From contig CAYVWR010000003.1 of assembly GCA_964455525.1 (NCBI GenBank), positions 62,001-126,000 of the forward strand: a DNA stretch of 64,000 nt, written 5' to 3'. The notes below the pieces were generated by a model, which was given only the letters and a program-made list of their open reading frames with translations, ran no database searches and was not told the origin of the DNA. This DNA comes from JAFDZV01 sp964455525 (GTDB lineage: Bacteria; Bacteroidota; Ignavibacteria; OLB7). Of the stretch, positions 34,296 through 43,439 are shown piece after piece. Each line of letters starts with the position of its first letter. Position 1 is the first letter of the stretch. Both the position numbers and the translations under genes were made by a program.

Positions 34296-36101
34296 TTACC
34301 GGCAGTAGGTACGGACCAGCGGCTCGGCTTCGCGTACCCCCATGATGTTTGCCGTGTTGAAGTCGTCGCAGTAGCTGCGTCGCTTGGCGAGCATCGAGGC
34401 ATATCCCCGTACCACATAGGCATAACCAAGTGTGGAGTCAAGCTCTATTGCCCGGTTTGCCGCATCCAGTACCTTTTCCAGCACTGTGCTGCCGGTATCA
34501 TCGCCATCGGTGCTGGCGGGCAGTTTGATATAGGCACTGGAGCTTCTGGAATCCTCGAAATCCAGATCGACCGATGAAATCTGATAGCGCGACGGTTCCT
34601 TGTCGTTCAGCAGCGCAATGGCCTTGAACAGATAGGCCGGGGCGAACTCCGGGTTGATCTGTATCGTCTTGTCCAGGTCGTGCAGAGCCTCCTGCTGCCG
34701 TCCCTGAAGCATCAGCAGGCTGCCACGTTCAAAGTGCAGCTTGTCTGTGCCGGCCACCGTTGTGTGTGCTGTTGCTGCAAGCGTCCTGTCAAGCGCGCTC
34801 AGCGCGCCATCATAATCCTTGAGTCCATAGTTGGCCTCGAAAAGTCCATGATAGATCGACATAAGGAAGAACGCCCCTGCATCTGTGGTATCCTGCTGGC
34901 TGGAGCCTATCATATTCGCAAGAAAGGCATCCTGTACCTGCAACACCAGGCCATAGTCGCGGATCGTCTCGGCATATCTGCCAGCGGCGAGGCAGGCGTT
35001 GCCACGGAAGTAGAGGAGCATCGGATCGTTCGGGAACTGTTGTAATCCACGATCGTAGCTGGCGATAGCTCCCTCGAAATCGTTCCGGTTATACGCCGCG
35101 ACGCCTCGATGGTAATAATACCCGGGATATGCCGAATCACACTGGCGTTGCAGATTGCGGCGGGCCTCGATCTGCATCGCGGGATCTTGCCCGTCCTTTT
35201 CCAGCAGGGCGAGCAGTTGCCGGGTATCCCGGCATGAGCCATCCATATCCTCCAGCTTATACAGCACCAGCGCCCGGTTGTAGTACGCATTGATGTTCGA
35301 CTGGTCACGTGCCAGCACGGTATCATAGTCGGCAAGCGCCTCGGCATATCGTTCCATGCTCAGATATGTGGTGCCACGCGCAAGTATGGGGTCTACCGGG
35401 AGCGGGTCCATTGCGATACAGTGGTTAAGATCCTCCAGAGCCTCCTTCCATTGCTGCCGGGTGATGTGGTATCGTGCACGGTAGAGATAGGGCCTGGTCG
35501 ATTCCGGGTCCGCCTGTACCGCCGCATCGAAGTTCGTGTGCGCTTGCTCCATGTTCTCCCCCAGGAGATAAAACATCCCTCGCCCGATCAGGTACTCGGA
35601 TCGGGTGGGAGAGAGCCGGACTGCCTGATCGTAATCGGTCAGTGCAGGTGTCCGTTCGCCGAGCGCCTCCTGAACTTGGGCACGCATATAATAGGCTTCG
35701 GCGATATCCTTCGGGCCGAGATTCCGTTCCAGATCAATCGAACGGTTCAGAAAGGAGAGCGCTGCTCTCGGGCTGCCGTTGATCGCTTCGATGGTTCCCA
35801 GATCGAGCAGACATTGTGCGCATTCCGGGTCGACCATAAGGGCCGTGAAGTAGTCCTCTCTGGCCTTTTCATAGTGTTTGGCCGAGGCGTGGGAGTGGCC
35901 CCTGGCCAGGAGGTAGACGGTGTTTTTTGGTTCGCGTGCAAGCGCCGCATCAAGCAGAGCAATCGCTTCGTTGTGGCGGCCGATCCTTGTAAGCGAGTCG
36001 GCCCGTATCAGCAACCCCTTCCCGGATTGGGCATGCATGGGGGATATGCCCAGCAGAAGCGCTGGAAGCAGCATCAGGTATCGCATCCGGCTATGGTTCA
36101 T
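34296..36101 (-). CDS. exported TPR-repeat protein
   Basis: 601 residues from MNHSRMRYLMLLPALLLG, with a signal peptide ending SPMHAQ. At least nine tetratricopeptide units follow, for example GRHNEAIALLDAALAREPKN, KHYEKAREDYFTALMVDPEC, ERTPALTDYDQAVRLSPTRS, QQWKEALEDLNHCIAMDPLP, ERYAEALADYDTVLARDQSN, NDFEGAIASYDRGLQQFPND and QQEALHDLDKTIQINPEF. It is a protein-interaction scaffold in the periplasm or at the outer membrane; the partner is unknown. GGAG eight bases before the ATG at 36099-36101 supports the start over the open frame to 36362. It ends with a Cys-containing tail (LAKRRSYCDDFNTA). Confidence 0.88.
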   Translation of the reverse strand: MNHSRMRYLMLLPALLLGISPMHAQSGKGLLIRADSLTRIGRHNEAIALLDAALAREPKNTVYLLARGHSHASAKHYEKAREDYFTALMVDPECAQCLLDLGTIEAINGSPRAALSFLNRSIDLERNLGPKDIAEAYYMRAQVQEALGERTPALTDYDQAVRLSPTRSEYLIGRGMFYLLGENMEQAHTNFDAAVQADPESTRPYLYRARYHITRQQWKEALEDLNHCIAMDPLPVDPILARGTTYLSMERYAEALADYDTVLARDQSNINAYYNRALVLYKLEDMDGSCRDTRQLLALLEKDGQDPAMQIEARRNLQRQCDSAYPGYYYHRGVAAYNRNDFEGAIASYDRGLQQFPNDPMLLYFRGNACLAAGRYAETIRDYGLVLQVQDAFLANMIGSSQQDTTDAGAFFLMSIYHGLFEANYGLKDYDGALSALDRTLAATAHTTVAGTDKLHFERGSLLMLQGRQQEALHDLDKTIQINPEFAPAYLFKAIALLNDKEPSRYQISSVDLDFEDSRSSSAYIKLPASTDGDDTGSTVLEKVLDAANRAIELDSTLGYAYVVRGYASMLAKRRSYCDDFNTANIMGVREAEPLVRTYCR

Positions 36102-36618
36102 CGGAGATGCTCCACGTAATCTATGAGGTCGGTATGCAATCATGGCCTCTCTGCTGCAAGGGGGACGCAGGGATTGGCAAGGAGGAGAGCCACGGTGCCC
36201 AGGCATGGAAATTCGATGTTGATGCCATTCTCCTATCGGCGCACCAATGGCTGCAACAGGGGCTATTTCCCGAAACAACCGGTCTGGCGAAACATAACAA
36301 ATCTTAGCATCTGCGCTCCGCAACTTTTTATTCGCTATCGCATACTGCAACAGCTCGATCACGGTCGCGATGCGCTGCGAGCGTTAATACGATGGCTCGC
36401 TCCTGCATTCCTGCCGGTTGGAACGGTCCCCGGCTGCCTTTGTTGCAGCCGATTGGGAATACTGTATGGAAATATTCGGCTCCGTTACGCCGGTCCGTTC
36501 CGACGTCTTTGTTCGGAATATCTGGCGGCCTGTGATGGGATGCCGGAACGCAGTTTTGTGAACGGTGTGTGATAATTCAGAATTGGTGCGTGCATGCGCG
36601 CCCAACCCGTATGGAGCT
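36102..36618. other. 517-bp divergent gap
   Basis: Between the TPR gene and the beta-propeller gene, which diverge, so both promoters must lie here. A perfect 7-bp stem, CGGCTGC (36431-36437) with GCAGCCG (36445-36451), is the only structure I see. No gene is supported. Confidence 0.5.
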
Positions 36619-37995
36619 ATGATAATACGTTCGATGTTGATGCTGGCCGGAGTGCTGTTTGGCACGATGACCGCGATGGCACAGTCGTTCTGGGATGAAC
36701 TCGACAGCAGACCGTTGGCGAATACGGTCAATATTTCCCTTGCTATCGATCGGAATACGGATGATATCTATGTGGGAACCACTAGAGGGATATTCAGGAG
36801 CGATGATGATGGCGCCACCTGGGAACCGGTGCTGCTTGGCGATACTGCGATCACCGCACTGAAAGCTGGAGCCGATGGCGTTATCTATGCGGGGGGACGC
36901 GGGCTGATCTATCGTTCGGCCGATGCTGGGGCAACCTGGAGTCGCCATCCCCTCGGGATGGATGTGCCGGTCTGGGAAATCGAGGTGACGCCCACCGGAA
37001 CTGTGCTGGCAGGGACTGGCGATATATACGATCAGGGAGAGATTGGATATTACGATGGCGATGGAATCTATCGTTCGACCGATGGCGGCATTACATGGAA
37101 CAGAAGTGTTGCTGGCATTACCGGGCCGCTCTATATCGGCGCGCTGACGGTTGCTCCGAATGGTTTGGTCTATGCTGGAACAGCAGATGCATATCGCACC
37201 GATGGTGCTGGCCTTTTTGTTTCCGATGATGATGGGCGAAGCTGGCGCAAACTGCCGATAGAGATCGATGGCCACAATGTGATTCAGGATCATATCACCG
37301 TAGAACGGATCGACGATATCGCCATCATGGCCGATGGCAGGATCTTTGTCGGTATACAGGGTGCCAGCGGTACTGTGCATGTGCAGTTTAATGCCATCTC
37401 CGCCGATGGCGGCGGTACTTGGACGCCCGTGCAGATATCCCGGTATCAGCAGAAATTCTGGATGCAACCCAGCCTTTATACGGCCTATGTCGCTTCCGAT
37501 GGCACCATGATGGGTGCCATATATCGCGGCAGCCAGGGCCTGCATCGCTCTACTGATGGCGGTGCTACCTGGACGCGAGAGGTATCCGGCCTGTACATTA
37601 CCTCGGTTGGATTTAATCGGTTCCAGTTCGATGAGGATTCCAGGGGAAGGATCTATGCTGTTCAGTTCGATGATTATCATGTCTACCGTACTGCCAGAGA
37701 GCAACCCTCCGGTGTCGAGGCTCGTCCGCAGGAGCATCTCCTTGCGGCCGATGTCTTCCCGAACCCGGCAACCTCCATCTCCCACCTTTCGCTGTTGCTT
37801 CCCGCTGCCGCCGATCTCTCGGTAGAGGTCGTCGATATGCTGGGACGTGATGTGGCTGCGTTGGGGCGCGGTCGCTACGATGCCGGACGCCACAGCTTTA
37901 CGTGGGATGCCGGCGGCAGCACCGCAGGGCTGTATTTCTACAAGGTGCGATGCAATGGCAGAATGATGATGAACCGTATCGTGGTGCATCGCTAG
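36619..37995 (+). CDS. secreted BNR/sortilin-like beta-propeller protein with T9SS sorting domain
   Basis: 458 residues from MIIRSMLMLAGVLFGTM, a signal peptide ending AMAQ. The body consists of repeated propeller blades with the Asp-box pattern S.D.G.TW: IFRSDDDGATWEPV, IYRSADAGATWSRH, IYRSTDGGITWNRS, LFVSDDDGRSWRKL and HRSTDGGATWTREV. The C-terminus, ADVFPNPATSISHLSLLLP, LSVEVVDMLGRDVAAL and STAGLYFYKVRCNG, is a T9SS sorting domain. A surface or secreted binding protein or glycosidase-like reader is likely, without a recognisable active site. A strong terminator follows at 38024. Confidence 0.85.
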   Translation: MIIRSMLMLAGVLFGTMTAMAQSFWDELDSRPLANTVNISLAIDRNTDDIYVGTTRGIFRSDDDGATWEPVLLGDTAITALKAGADGVIYAGGRGLIYRSADAGATWSRHPLGMDVPVWEIEVTPTGTVLAGTGDIYDQGEIGYYDGDGIYRSTDGGITWNRSVAGITGPLYIGALTVAPNGLVYAGTADAYRTDGAGLFVSDDDGRSWRKLPIEIDGHNVIQDHITVERIDDIAIMADGRIFVGIQGASGTVHVQFNAISADGGGTWTPVQISRYQQKFWMQPSLYTAYVASDGTMMGAIYRGSQGLHRSTDGGATWTREVSGLYITSVGFNRFQFDEDSRGRIYAVQFDDYHVYRTAREQPSGVEARPQEHLLAADVFPNPATSISHLSLLLPAAADLSVEVVDMLGRDVAALGRGRYDAGRHSFTWDAGGSTAGLYFYKVRCNGRMMMNRIVVHR

Positions 37996-38023
37996 GCCTG
38001 CGTGTGGTCGTGAAACGCTGGCC

Positions 38024-38082
38024 AGCCGGATCGGGAGAGACTATGCTATACAGCCATCCTCGTCTCTCCATTCGATCCGGCT
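38024..38082 (+). terminator. intrinsic terminator after the propeller gene
   Basis: AGCCGGATCG + GGAGAGAC (38024-38041) pair with GTCTCTCC + CGATCCGGCT (38062-38082), with a 3-base bulge and a 20-base loop. TTGTTGTTG follows. The rest of the 342-bp gap up to 38337 shows no gene. Confidence 0.85.
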
Positions 38083-38325
38083 TTGTTGTTGATGGAATCA
38101 TTGCATCTGCCATGGCCATGATGGCCTGCTGCCGACTCGTGCGGCATTTCCTTTTCTCCTTGTGGCTGCCACCATATTCTGCGATACTCCATTGCCCGGC
38201 AGCGGCGCGCCGTGGGTGGCTGTGGGTTCCGTGTATAATATTTATCCTCCGCTTCCAGTCAACTACAGTGCCCTACAGGTGCCCGGCGGTGGGCATGATT
38301 GTTATCAGGGCCATATGCAAATACC

Positions 38326-38330
38326 AGGAG
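38326..38330 (+). promoter_or_regulatory. Shine-Dalgarno site selecting GTG 38338
   Basis: AGGAG sits seven bases before the GTG at 38338. It supports a GTG start rather than the in-frame codon at 38299. Confidence 0.6.
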
Positions 38331-38337
38331 TTGTGCG

Positions 38338-39330
38338 GTGAAGCGAGTAGTTTCTGTGGCGGGTGTGATGATTCTTCTAACCATGCGGGCGGTGTGCGGT
38401 CCATCGCCAACTCCCGGGGTGGGTGCGATGCTGCCGGTACGTCTTCTTTCAACAATCTCCGTTGCGGCCCCTGTGGCCGTGCAGGAGGTTGACACGCCGT
38501 CCGGGATGGCGCATGGGCACGTTCTTACCTCGCTTGTGCGCAATGTCACCATCGAGGTGCTTCGCCATACCGAGCGGCTTCTTTATCCTCCTTCCATTGC
38601 GTTGAAGAGGCCGGGGCCGGTCCCGCCGGAGCATCAGGAGGTCCAACTCTATATTGATGCCGCGACCTCCAGGCTCGACCGGCGGGTTCGCGATGCCATG
38701 CGGTGGATCGACGGTGCCGACCGTCGTGTGCTGGCGTTGAAATACTACATTGCCCGTCATGCCCGCATAGGATCGAGCTGGACCTGGACGCTGCCGCAGA
38801 TCGTGCGGTTCAAGAAGTCGGCCGAGTACCATGCTGCAATCGCCGAGGTGGAGAAGGTCCGGGCTACGTTTGCCACCCTGAACCCCGGTTATACTCTTCA
38901 GGTAAACACCGAGGTGCGTACGGTCGAGGAGCAGATCGCCATCTGGAACGATACCCCGTCGATTCATGCGTCCGGGAGCCGGTTGCTGGATGAGTGCCTG
39001 GAGCTTGTGGAGGATTCTACATTCGATGCGATGCCGGAGGATGCGCGGGTAGAGCGTTTTCAGAGTTTTCTGGCATCCTCCAGGGTCGTTGTTGTTCCTA
39101 CGGTGGCTGTTCCTGGATTTTCACAGCATGGCCAGCTTCGTGCCTTCGATTTTGCGGTTCGGCAGGGGGATGATATCGTGGCCGGTACCGATGCCGCCAG
39201 CATCCGGGCGGTATGGGATAATGCGGGGTGGACAAAGAAGCTGGCCGAGGCTATCCGGCAGTCCAGCAACAAATTTTCCGGCCCTCTTGCCTCACCTCGT
39301 GAACCCTGGCATTATACCTATATCCACTGA
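38338..39330 (+). CDS. M15/VanY-like peptidase, exported
   Basis: 330 residues from the GTG start (MKRVVSVAGVMILLTM), with a hydrophobic N-terminus that looks like a signal peptide. The first half is mostly helical and unassigned. The last ~100 residues resemble the D-alanyl-D-alanine carboxypeptidase VanY/M15 zinc site: FSQHGQLRAFDFAVRQGDDI (Ser-x-His...Asp) and SPREPWHYTYIH (Glu-x-Trp-His). The first His, the Asp and the second His would bind zinc, and the Glu is catalytic. Substrate is probably peptidoglycan. The order SxHxxxxAFD then ExWH is the family rule; the long helical N-terminal part is unusual. Confidence 0.72.
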   Translation: MKRVVSVAGVMILLTMRAVCGPSPTPGVGAMLPVRLLSTISVAAPVAVQEVDTPSGMAHGHVLTSLVRNVTIEVLRHTERLLYPPSIALKRPGPVPPEHQEVQLYIDAATSRLDRRVRDAMRWIDGADRRVLALKYYIARHARIGSSWTWTLPQIVRFKKSAEYHAAIAEVEKVRATFATLNPGYTLQVNTEVRTVEEQIAIWNDTPSIHASGSRLLDECLELVEDSTFDAMPEDARVERFQSFLASSRVVVVPTVAVPGFSQHGQLRAFDFAVRQGDDIVAGTDAASIRAVWDNAGWTKKLAEAIRQSSNKFSGPLASPREPWHYTYIH

Positions 39331-39407
39331 TCGTTCCGGCGGTCTGCTGATCCCGGAGGCGGGAATACTGCCAGGCTTGTGTCCTTCTCACATGCGGGTG
39401 CGATAAA

Positions 39408-39437
39408 GGCCTGCCGGAGCATATGTCCCGACAGGCC
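39408..39437 (-). terminator. shared hairpin between convergent genes
   Basis: GGCCTGCCGG (39408-39417) pairs with CCGACAGGCC (39428-39437), one mismatch, between the peptidase gene and the minus-strand lipoprotein gene at 39487. The T-content is low. Confidence 0.55.
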
Positions 39438-39486
39438 CCCCTGTATCCCAACGGTGTGTGTGTTATGGGATTCTTTCCTGTGGAGA

Positions 39487-40182
39487 TCAGAGCCTCTGGG
39501 CGATCAGCTTTGTGCCATCGCTGAAGATGATCGTAAGCCGGTTGCTGACGATCGTATAGGTGCACTGGTCGCTCGTTCCAACCTCGATGATGCCACATTC
39601 GTCGTCGATCGTTGTGATAGCGATCGTGCTGCCGCTCTTGGTATAGGTGAACTGCGTCATGCAGTTGCTCCCGTTGGCGCTCACGATCTGGGCGAATATC
39701 TCTCTGGTAAAGGCCAGGTGGATGTTGTTCTGTGGGGTTTCACCATCGATTGTCAGCACCTTCCATGAGCCTACCAGCGGCGACAGGTCGTAGGTGGCCT
39801 TCTCGAACACATAGACCTCCGTTCCCTCCCGTACCGTCAGCGTGGTGCCGGAAATCGTGTAGGTAAGTGTGCTGCTCGTGCCCGCCTGTGTGCCGTCGCA
39901 GCCATCGGAAACCACCGTCAGGTTCACTTTATCCCCATTGACCGTATAGTTGAAGATGCCGCTGCATCCCGCTGCCTCCTGCGTGACCGTCGATTGTGTC
40001 TGCGTGAAGCTCCACCATGTGCCCAGTTCAGCCACGTTCTGGCCGTTGGCGGTGAGAAGTTTCCAACTGCCAATCAGCGGCTGGCTTGAGGGCTGGGCCG
40101 GGTTGGCATCCTTACAGCCCTGCATAAGCAGTGCTGCAAACAGGATGACAACGGAGGAGAGGATTGTACGGTGCCGGTTCAT
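39487..40182 (-). CDS. lipoprotein with two tandem lipocalin-like domains
   Basis: 231 residues from MNRHRTILSSVVILFAALLM, lipobox with Cys in MQGC. Two related ~95-residue domains follow. The first starts PLIGSWKLLTANGQNV and has CSGIFNYTVNGDKVNLTVV; the second starts PLVGSWKVLTIDGETP and has CMTQFTYTKSGSTIAITTI. Each begins with the GxW pattern of the bacterial lipocalin-like families and has a central CxxxFxYT strand, so an internal duplication is evident. AGGA lies about nine bases upstream of the chosen ATG. Function unknown; probably binds a small molecule on the outer membrane. Confidence 0.78.
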   Translation of the reverse strand: MNRHRTILSSVVILFAALLMQGCKDANPAQPSSQPLIGSWKLLTANGQNVAELGTWWSFTQTQSTVTQEAAGCSGIFNYTVNGDKVNLTVVSDGCDGTQAGTSSTLTYTISGTTLTVREGTEVYVFEKATYDLSPLVGSWKVLTIDGETPQNNIHLAFTREIFAQIVSANGSNCMTQFTYTKSGSTIAITTIDDECGIIEVGTSDQCTYTIVSNRLTIIFSDGTKLIAQRL

Positions 40183-40686
40183 GAGTGTGTTCCTGGATGA
40201 GTTGTATATCGTGCCGAATTCCATTCATGTATGGTCGAGTATCGCGATCATCAGAAGCATTGTATCCTGGGAGCGCTCCGTTCAGGCTATCGCTTCAGCA
40301 TGATGCGGGACAGTCTCGCATGTGCTCGGATACAAACCTAGATCCTCTCCTGCCGGGCGGCTTCATCCGAAAGGGTGAACCCTGGGGGTGATTTTTTTAT
40401 GCATGGTGAAATGTGGGATGATATCCGACATTTGTTGCCGGAGATTGCGGATGATTCACAGAGGAAACCGTACATGGTGATGGCGGAACGGTCGCGGGGT
40501 CCGAAGGTTGGCCCCGATCCTGAGAGGAATCCATGGCGTATCTTCTGTGGTGCTTTGTATCCGGCTATGCTGCCAAAGGTGATGTTTTATCTGTTCGATC
40601 CGTTCGTCACAATAGGGGCTGCCGAATGTCGGTACTGCATAATCCCCCGTCTTCCGCAGGGAGTCTCCGTATGCTCCGCACTGTTC
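40183..40686. other. 504-bp divergent gap
   Basis: Between the lipocalin-like gene and the AlkZ-like gene. An open frame of about 100 codons lies in the AlkZ frame (40375-40686) but shows no family similarity, so I treat it as untranslated leader or promoter. Nothing else is supported. Confidence 0.5.
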
Positions 40687-41925
40687 ATGAACCTGTTATC
40701 GATGAAGCTCTCCCATAAAGCCGCACAGGCCTTGATGCTCGCCGCACAGGGGCTGGATCGCCGTCCCTCTCGCCTGGCAACAAAGTCCTCCGTTCTAGAA
40801 ACCATCCGGCGCATGGAGGTGTTGCAGATAGATACCATCCATGTTGTGGCCCGCAGTCCCTATCTGGTGCTCTGGAGCCGCCTTGGCGACTATAATCCTC
40901 GCTGGCTCGATGAGCTTCTTGCCGATGGAGCGCTTTTCGAGTATTGGGCACACGAAGCATCCTTTCTTCCGATCGAGGATTATCCTCTGTTTCGCCATCG
41001 TATGATCGACCCCCTCTCCATGAAGTGGAAGTATTCGCAACGCTGGGTGAACGATCACCGCGAACATATCGACCGTATGCTTTTGCATATCCGGGAGCGT
41101 GGCCCGGTCCGTTCCGCCGATTTTGTCAGGAACGATGGCATAACAGGGGGATGGTGGGAGTGGAAGCCGGAGAAGAAGGCGCTTGAAATGCTTTTTACAG
41201 CCGGAGATCTGATGGTGGCACGGCGGCACAACTTCCAGCGTATCTACGACCTGCGCGAGCGTGTGCTTCCCTCCTGGAACGATCGCGACCTGCCACCAAT
41301 CGGTGAGGTGAAACGCCGTCTGGTATTAAAGGCCGTGCGTGCGCTTGGCATTGCGCCGGAACGCTGGGTGGCCGATTATTTCAGGACCAGAAAGGCGGAG
41401 ACCAAAGAGGTTATCGCCGAATTGCTACAGGATGGGGCGTTACTACAGGCCAGTGTGGAGGGATGGGATATGCCGGGCTTGATTCATCCAGAGAACGGGG
41501 AGCTGGCCGCTAAGGCCGCTGCGGGAAGGATTCGGCCTTCGCTTACCACGTTGCTCTCGCCGTTTGATCCGCTGGTGTGGGATCGCGCGCGTGCCAGTGC
41601 AATGTTCGGTTTCGATTATACCCTGGAGTGTTATACGCCCGCGCCAAGGCGCCGCTATGGCTACTTCACCCTACCGATTCTGCGTCGTGGGGAGCTGATC
41701 GGTCGGCTTGATCCGAAGGCGCATCGCAAAGATGGGCGGTTCGAGGTGAAGACGATTCATCTGGAGGATAGAGTGGAGGTTACCGATGAAGTAATCGCGG
41801 ATGTGGCTGCTGCCATCCGCGAGTGCGCTATCTGGCATGATACGCCGGAGGTAAGCGTCGTGGAGGCAAATGTGCCCGGCCTTGCTTCTGCGCTTCAGGT
41901 TGCCGCAAACAGGGGGGCGCGATAG
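40687..41925 (+). CDS. winged-helix DNA glycosylase, AlkZ/YcaQ family
   Basis: 412 residues from the ATG at 40687 (or 407 from 40702). The family's catalytic QID motif is in RRMEVLQIDTIHVVARSPYL (about 42-61). The conserved WAHEASFLP follows, then VRSADFVRN, GWWEWKPEKKALEMLFTAGD and LTTLLSPFDPLVWDRARASA. YcaQ/AlkZ enzymes unhook interstrand crosslinks and remove N-alkyl purines, using three winged helices. The gene stands alone. The family's C-terminal Gly/Arg segment (GRLDPKAHRKDGRFEVKTIH) is present, so the protein is full length. The start is uncertain between the two ATGs. Confidence 0.9.
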   Translation: MNLLSMKLSHKAAQALMLAAQGLDRRPSRLATKSSVLETIRRMEVLQIDTIHVVARSPYLVLWSRLGDYNPRWLDELLADGALFEYWAHEASFLPIEDYPLFRHRMIDPLSMKWKYSQRWVNDHREHIDRMLLHIRERGPVRSADFVRNDGITGGWWEWKPEKKALEMLFTAGDLMVARRHNFQRIYDLRERVLPSWNDRDLPPIGEVKRRLVLKAVRALGIAPERWVADYFRTRKAETKEVIAELLQDGALLQASVEGWDMPGLIHPENGELAAKAAAGRIRPSLTTLLSPFDPLVWDRARASAMFGFDYTLECYTPAPRRRYGYFTLPILRRGELIGRLDPKAHRKDGRFEVKTIHLEDRVEVTDEVIADVAAAIRECAIWHDTPEVSVVEANVPGLASALQVAANRGAR

Positions 41926-42048
41926 CGATCGGCATATTATGTACGCCGCCCATACTTCCTGCTGCGGCGTCGGTAAGCGGGTCCGATGAAACCGGCGGCG
42001 CAGCCGCGTGTATATCCAGCGTAATGACGTTGTCATGATGAGCAGGTT

Positions 42049-42768
42049 ATGAGTGCGATGAGAGCAGTATATAGACCGGGAAGAAAGATCACCAGGAGGC
42101 CGATAAGCTCCTGGAAGGAGGCCAGACGTATCCGTCTGGCAGGTATAATGCTTGTCACGGGGGTGCTTGCTTGGTGGATCGGCGCATTGGCCTTTCTGCC
42201 GATCCTGGCCGATGCCTATCAATCGGCCGATTTCAGCCAGCGCATGGCAACAATCGCCGCACATCGCGGCGCCTGGCTGGGGCAGAACCTTCTGTTCCTG
42301 GTGGGAACGGTGGCAACGGCCGCCGGTCTTTCGCTCCTTGTTCGGCCTCTGCATCATCGTGGCCTGATCCGCCCGGCACAGCTGGGGCGCATTGCAATCG
42401 TGGCGGCGGCGCTGCTGTGGACCATCATTATCTACTTCCTTCTGGCAATTCCGGCCGAGGATGTTCATGCGGCGGCCCAGCTCCCAGTGGTGTACGAGGC
42501 GATCGACACCTGGATCTGGCGTCTTGCCTCCGGCCTTACGCTCGGCTCCTTTATTGCCTATGGCGTGGCATTCCTCGGCAGCGGCCTTCCGCGCTGGGTT
42601 GGAGCGAGCACCGTTGCCGCCAGCGCCGCCATGCTCGCGGGGGCAATCGTGGTGGGCAATACAACGCCCCCTCTTCTCTTCTTTCTGGTGCCGTTTGCCA
42701 TCGGCGCGGTCCTTCTGCGGCGTGGCCCCCGGCTTCTTGGTCGCAACCGTCCGGTTCCGGCCACATGA
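42049..42768 (+). CDS. multi-pass membrane protein, DUF4386-like
   Basis: 239 residues. It has about six hydrophobic segments (GIMLVTGVLAWWIGALAFLP, GQNLLFLVGTVATAAGLSLL, IAIVAAALLWTIIIYFLLAI, LTLGSFIAYGVAFLGSG, VAASAAMLAGAIVVG, LLFFLVPFAIGAVLL) and short charged loops. The layout resembles DUF4386 proteins of unknown function, found near stress genes. An AGG lies before the ATG at 42049. Transcribed with or independently of the next gene (42903), which starts 134 bp later on the same strand. The role is unknown. Confidence 0.6.
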   Translation: MSAMRAVYRPGRKITRRPISSWKEARRIRLAGIMLVTGVLAWWIGALAFLPILADAYQSADFSQRMATIAAHRGAWLGQNLLFLVGTVATAAGLSLLVRPLHHRGLIRPAQLGRIAIVAAALLWTIIIYFLLAIPAEDVHAAAQLPVVYEAIDTWIWRLASGLTLGSFIAYGVAFLGSGLPRWVGASTVAASAAMLAGAIVVGNTTPPLLFFLVPFAIGAVLLRRGPRLLGRNRPVPAT

Positions 42769-42902
42769 TGCGGGGCGAAGAGCGTCGGGAGCCGCGGCTT
42801 GTCTCTGCTCCGACGATAATCCCGATACATTCTTCCACCATCTTTTCCTATCGTTCGTCTGCTGCGATATCTCTGCCGTTCAGCAGTAAGGAACCTCTTA
42901 TC

Positions 42903-43439
42903 ATGCGTGCACATCTCTTGCTTCTTCTTGTCGGGATCGTTGTTCTTCAGGGCGCCGCTCTGGCACAGAGCGCTGCCGAGCCAGATGGGGAGTTGCTCAG
43001 TTATGAGCTGATTCCCCCGATGGGGTGGGTGCTCGATCAGGAGAACGATGCCGTGCAAGGGGCGCTCGCTGTTCTTTATCCCAAAGGCTCCACGTGGGAC
43101 GATGCCACGGCCGTTATGCGTGTCGATGTAACGGAAAAGGGGGAGGGAGAGAATCTGCATGATCGTATGCAGGAGGATAGCCTGCGGTTGATGAAGGATG
43201 CGCCCGGCACGGCCATCACTCCCCTTCCCTCGATGCGCACGGTGGATGGCAGGACGGCGGTGCTCCGCCAGCGTGTCAATGCCGTGACGGGCAACCATGA
43301 GGCAATTGCTTATATCGAGGAACAGGAGTCGGTGATCTCCCTGGTGCTTTCAGCGCGGACGGATGAGGCGTTCACGGTAGCCCTTCGTGATTTTGAATTC
43401 CTGGTTGGCTCCTTTCATATTCCAGGCGGCTCACACTGA
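42903..43439 (+). CDS. exported protein of unknown function
   Basis: 178 residues from MRAHLLLLLVGIVVLQGAAL, a signal peptide ending ALAQ. The rest is a single small domain with the pattern LSYELIPPMGWVLDQENDAV, ALAVLYPKGSTWDDATAVM and RTVDGRTAVLRQRVNAVTG. This resembles small exported proteins that begin with a 'Pp.gW...' strand; I cannot name the family. The frame continues upstream to 42171 through the previous gene, but that part is a shadow. AAGGA (42888-42892) is a plausible ribosome site. Confidence 0.65.
   Translation: MRAHLLLLLVGIVVLQGAALAQSAAEPDGELLSYELIPPMGWVLDQENDAVQGALAVLYPKGSTWDDATAVMRVDVTEKGEGENLHDRMQEDSLRLMKDAPGTAITPLPSMRTVDGRTAVLRQRVNAVTGNHEAIAYIEEQESVISLVLSARTDEAFTVALRDFEFLVGSFHIPGGSH

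Noticed and set aside
40375..40686. N-terminal 104-codon extension of the AlkZ/YcaQ gene
   Set aside because: Open in frame, but without family similarity and with unlikely composition; the family starts close to the chosen ATG.
42171..42902. Upstream extension of the exported 178-residue protein
   Set aside because: It overlaps the membrane protein gene at 42049 in another frame; the signal peptide marks the real start at 42903.
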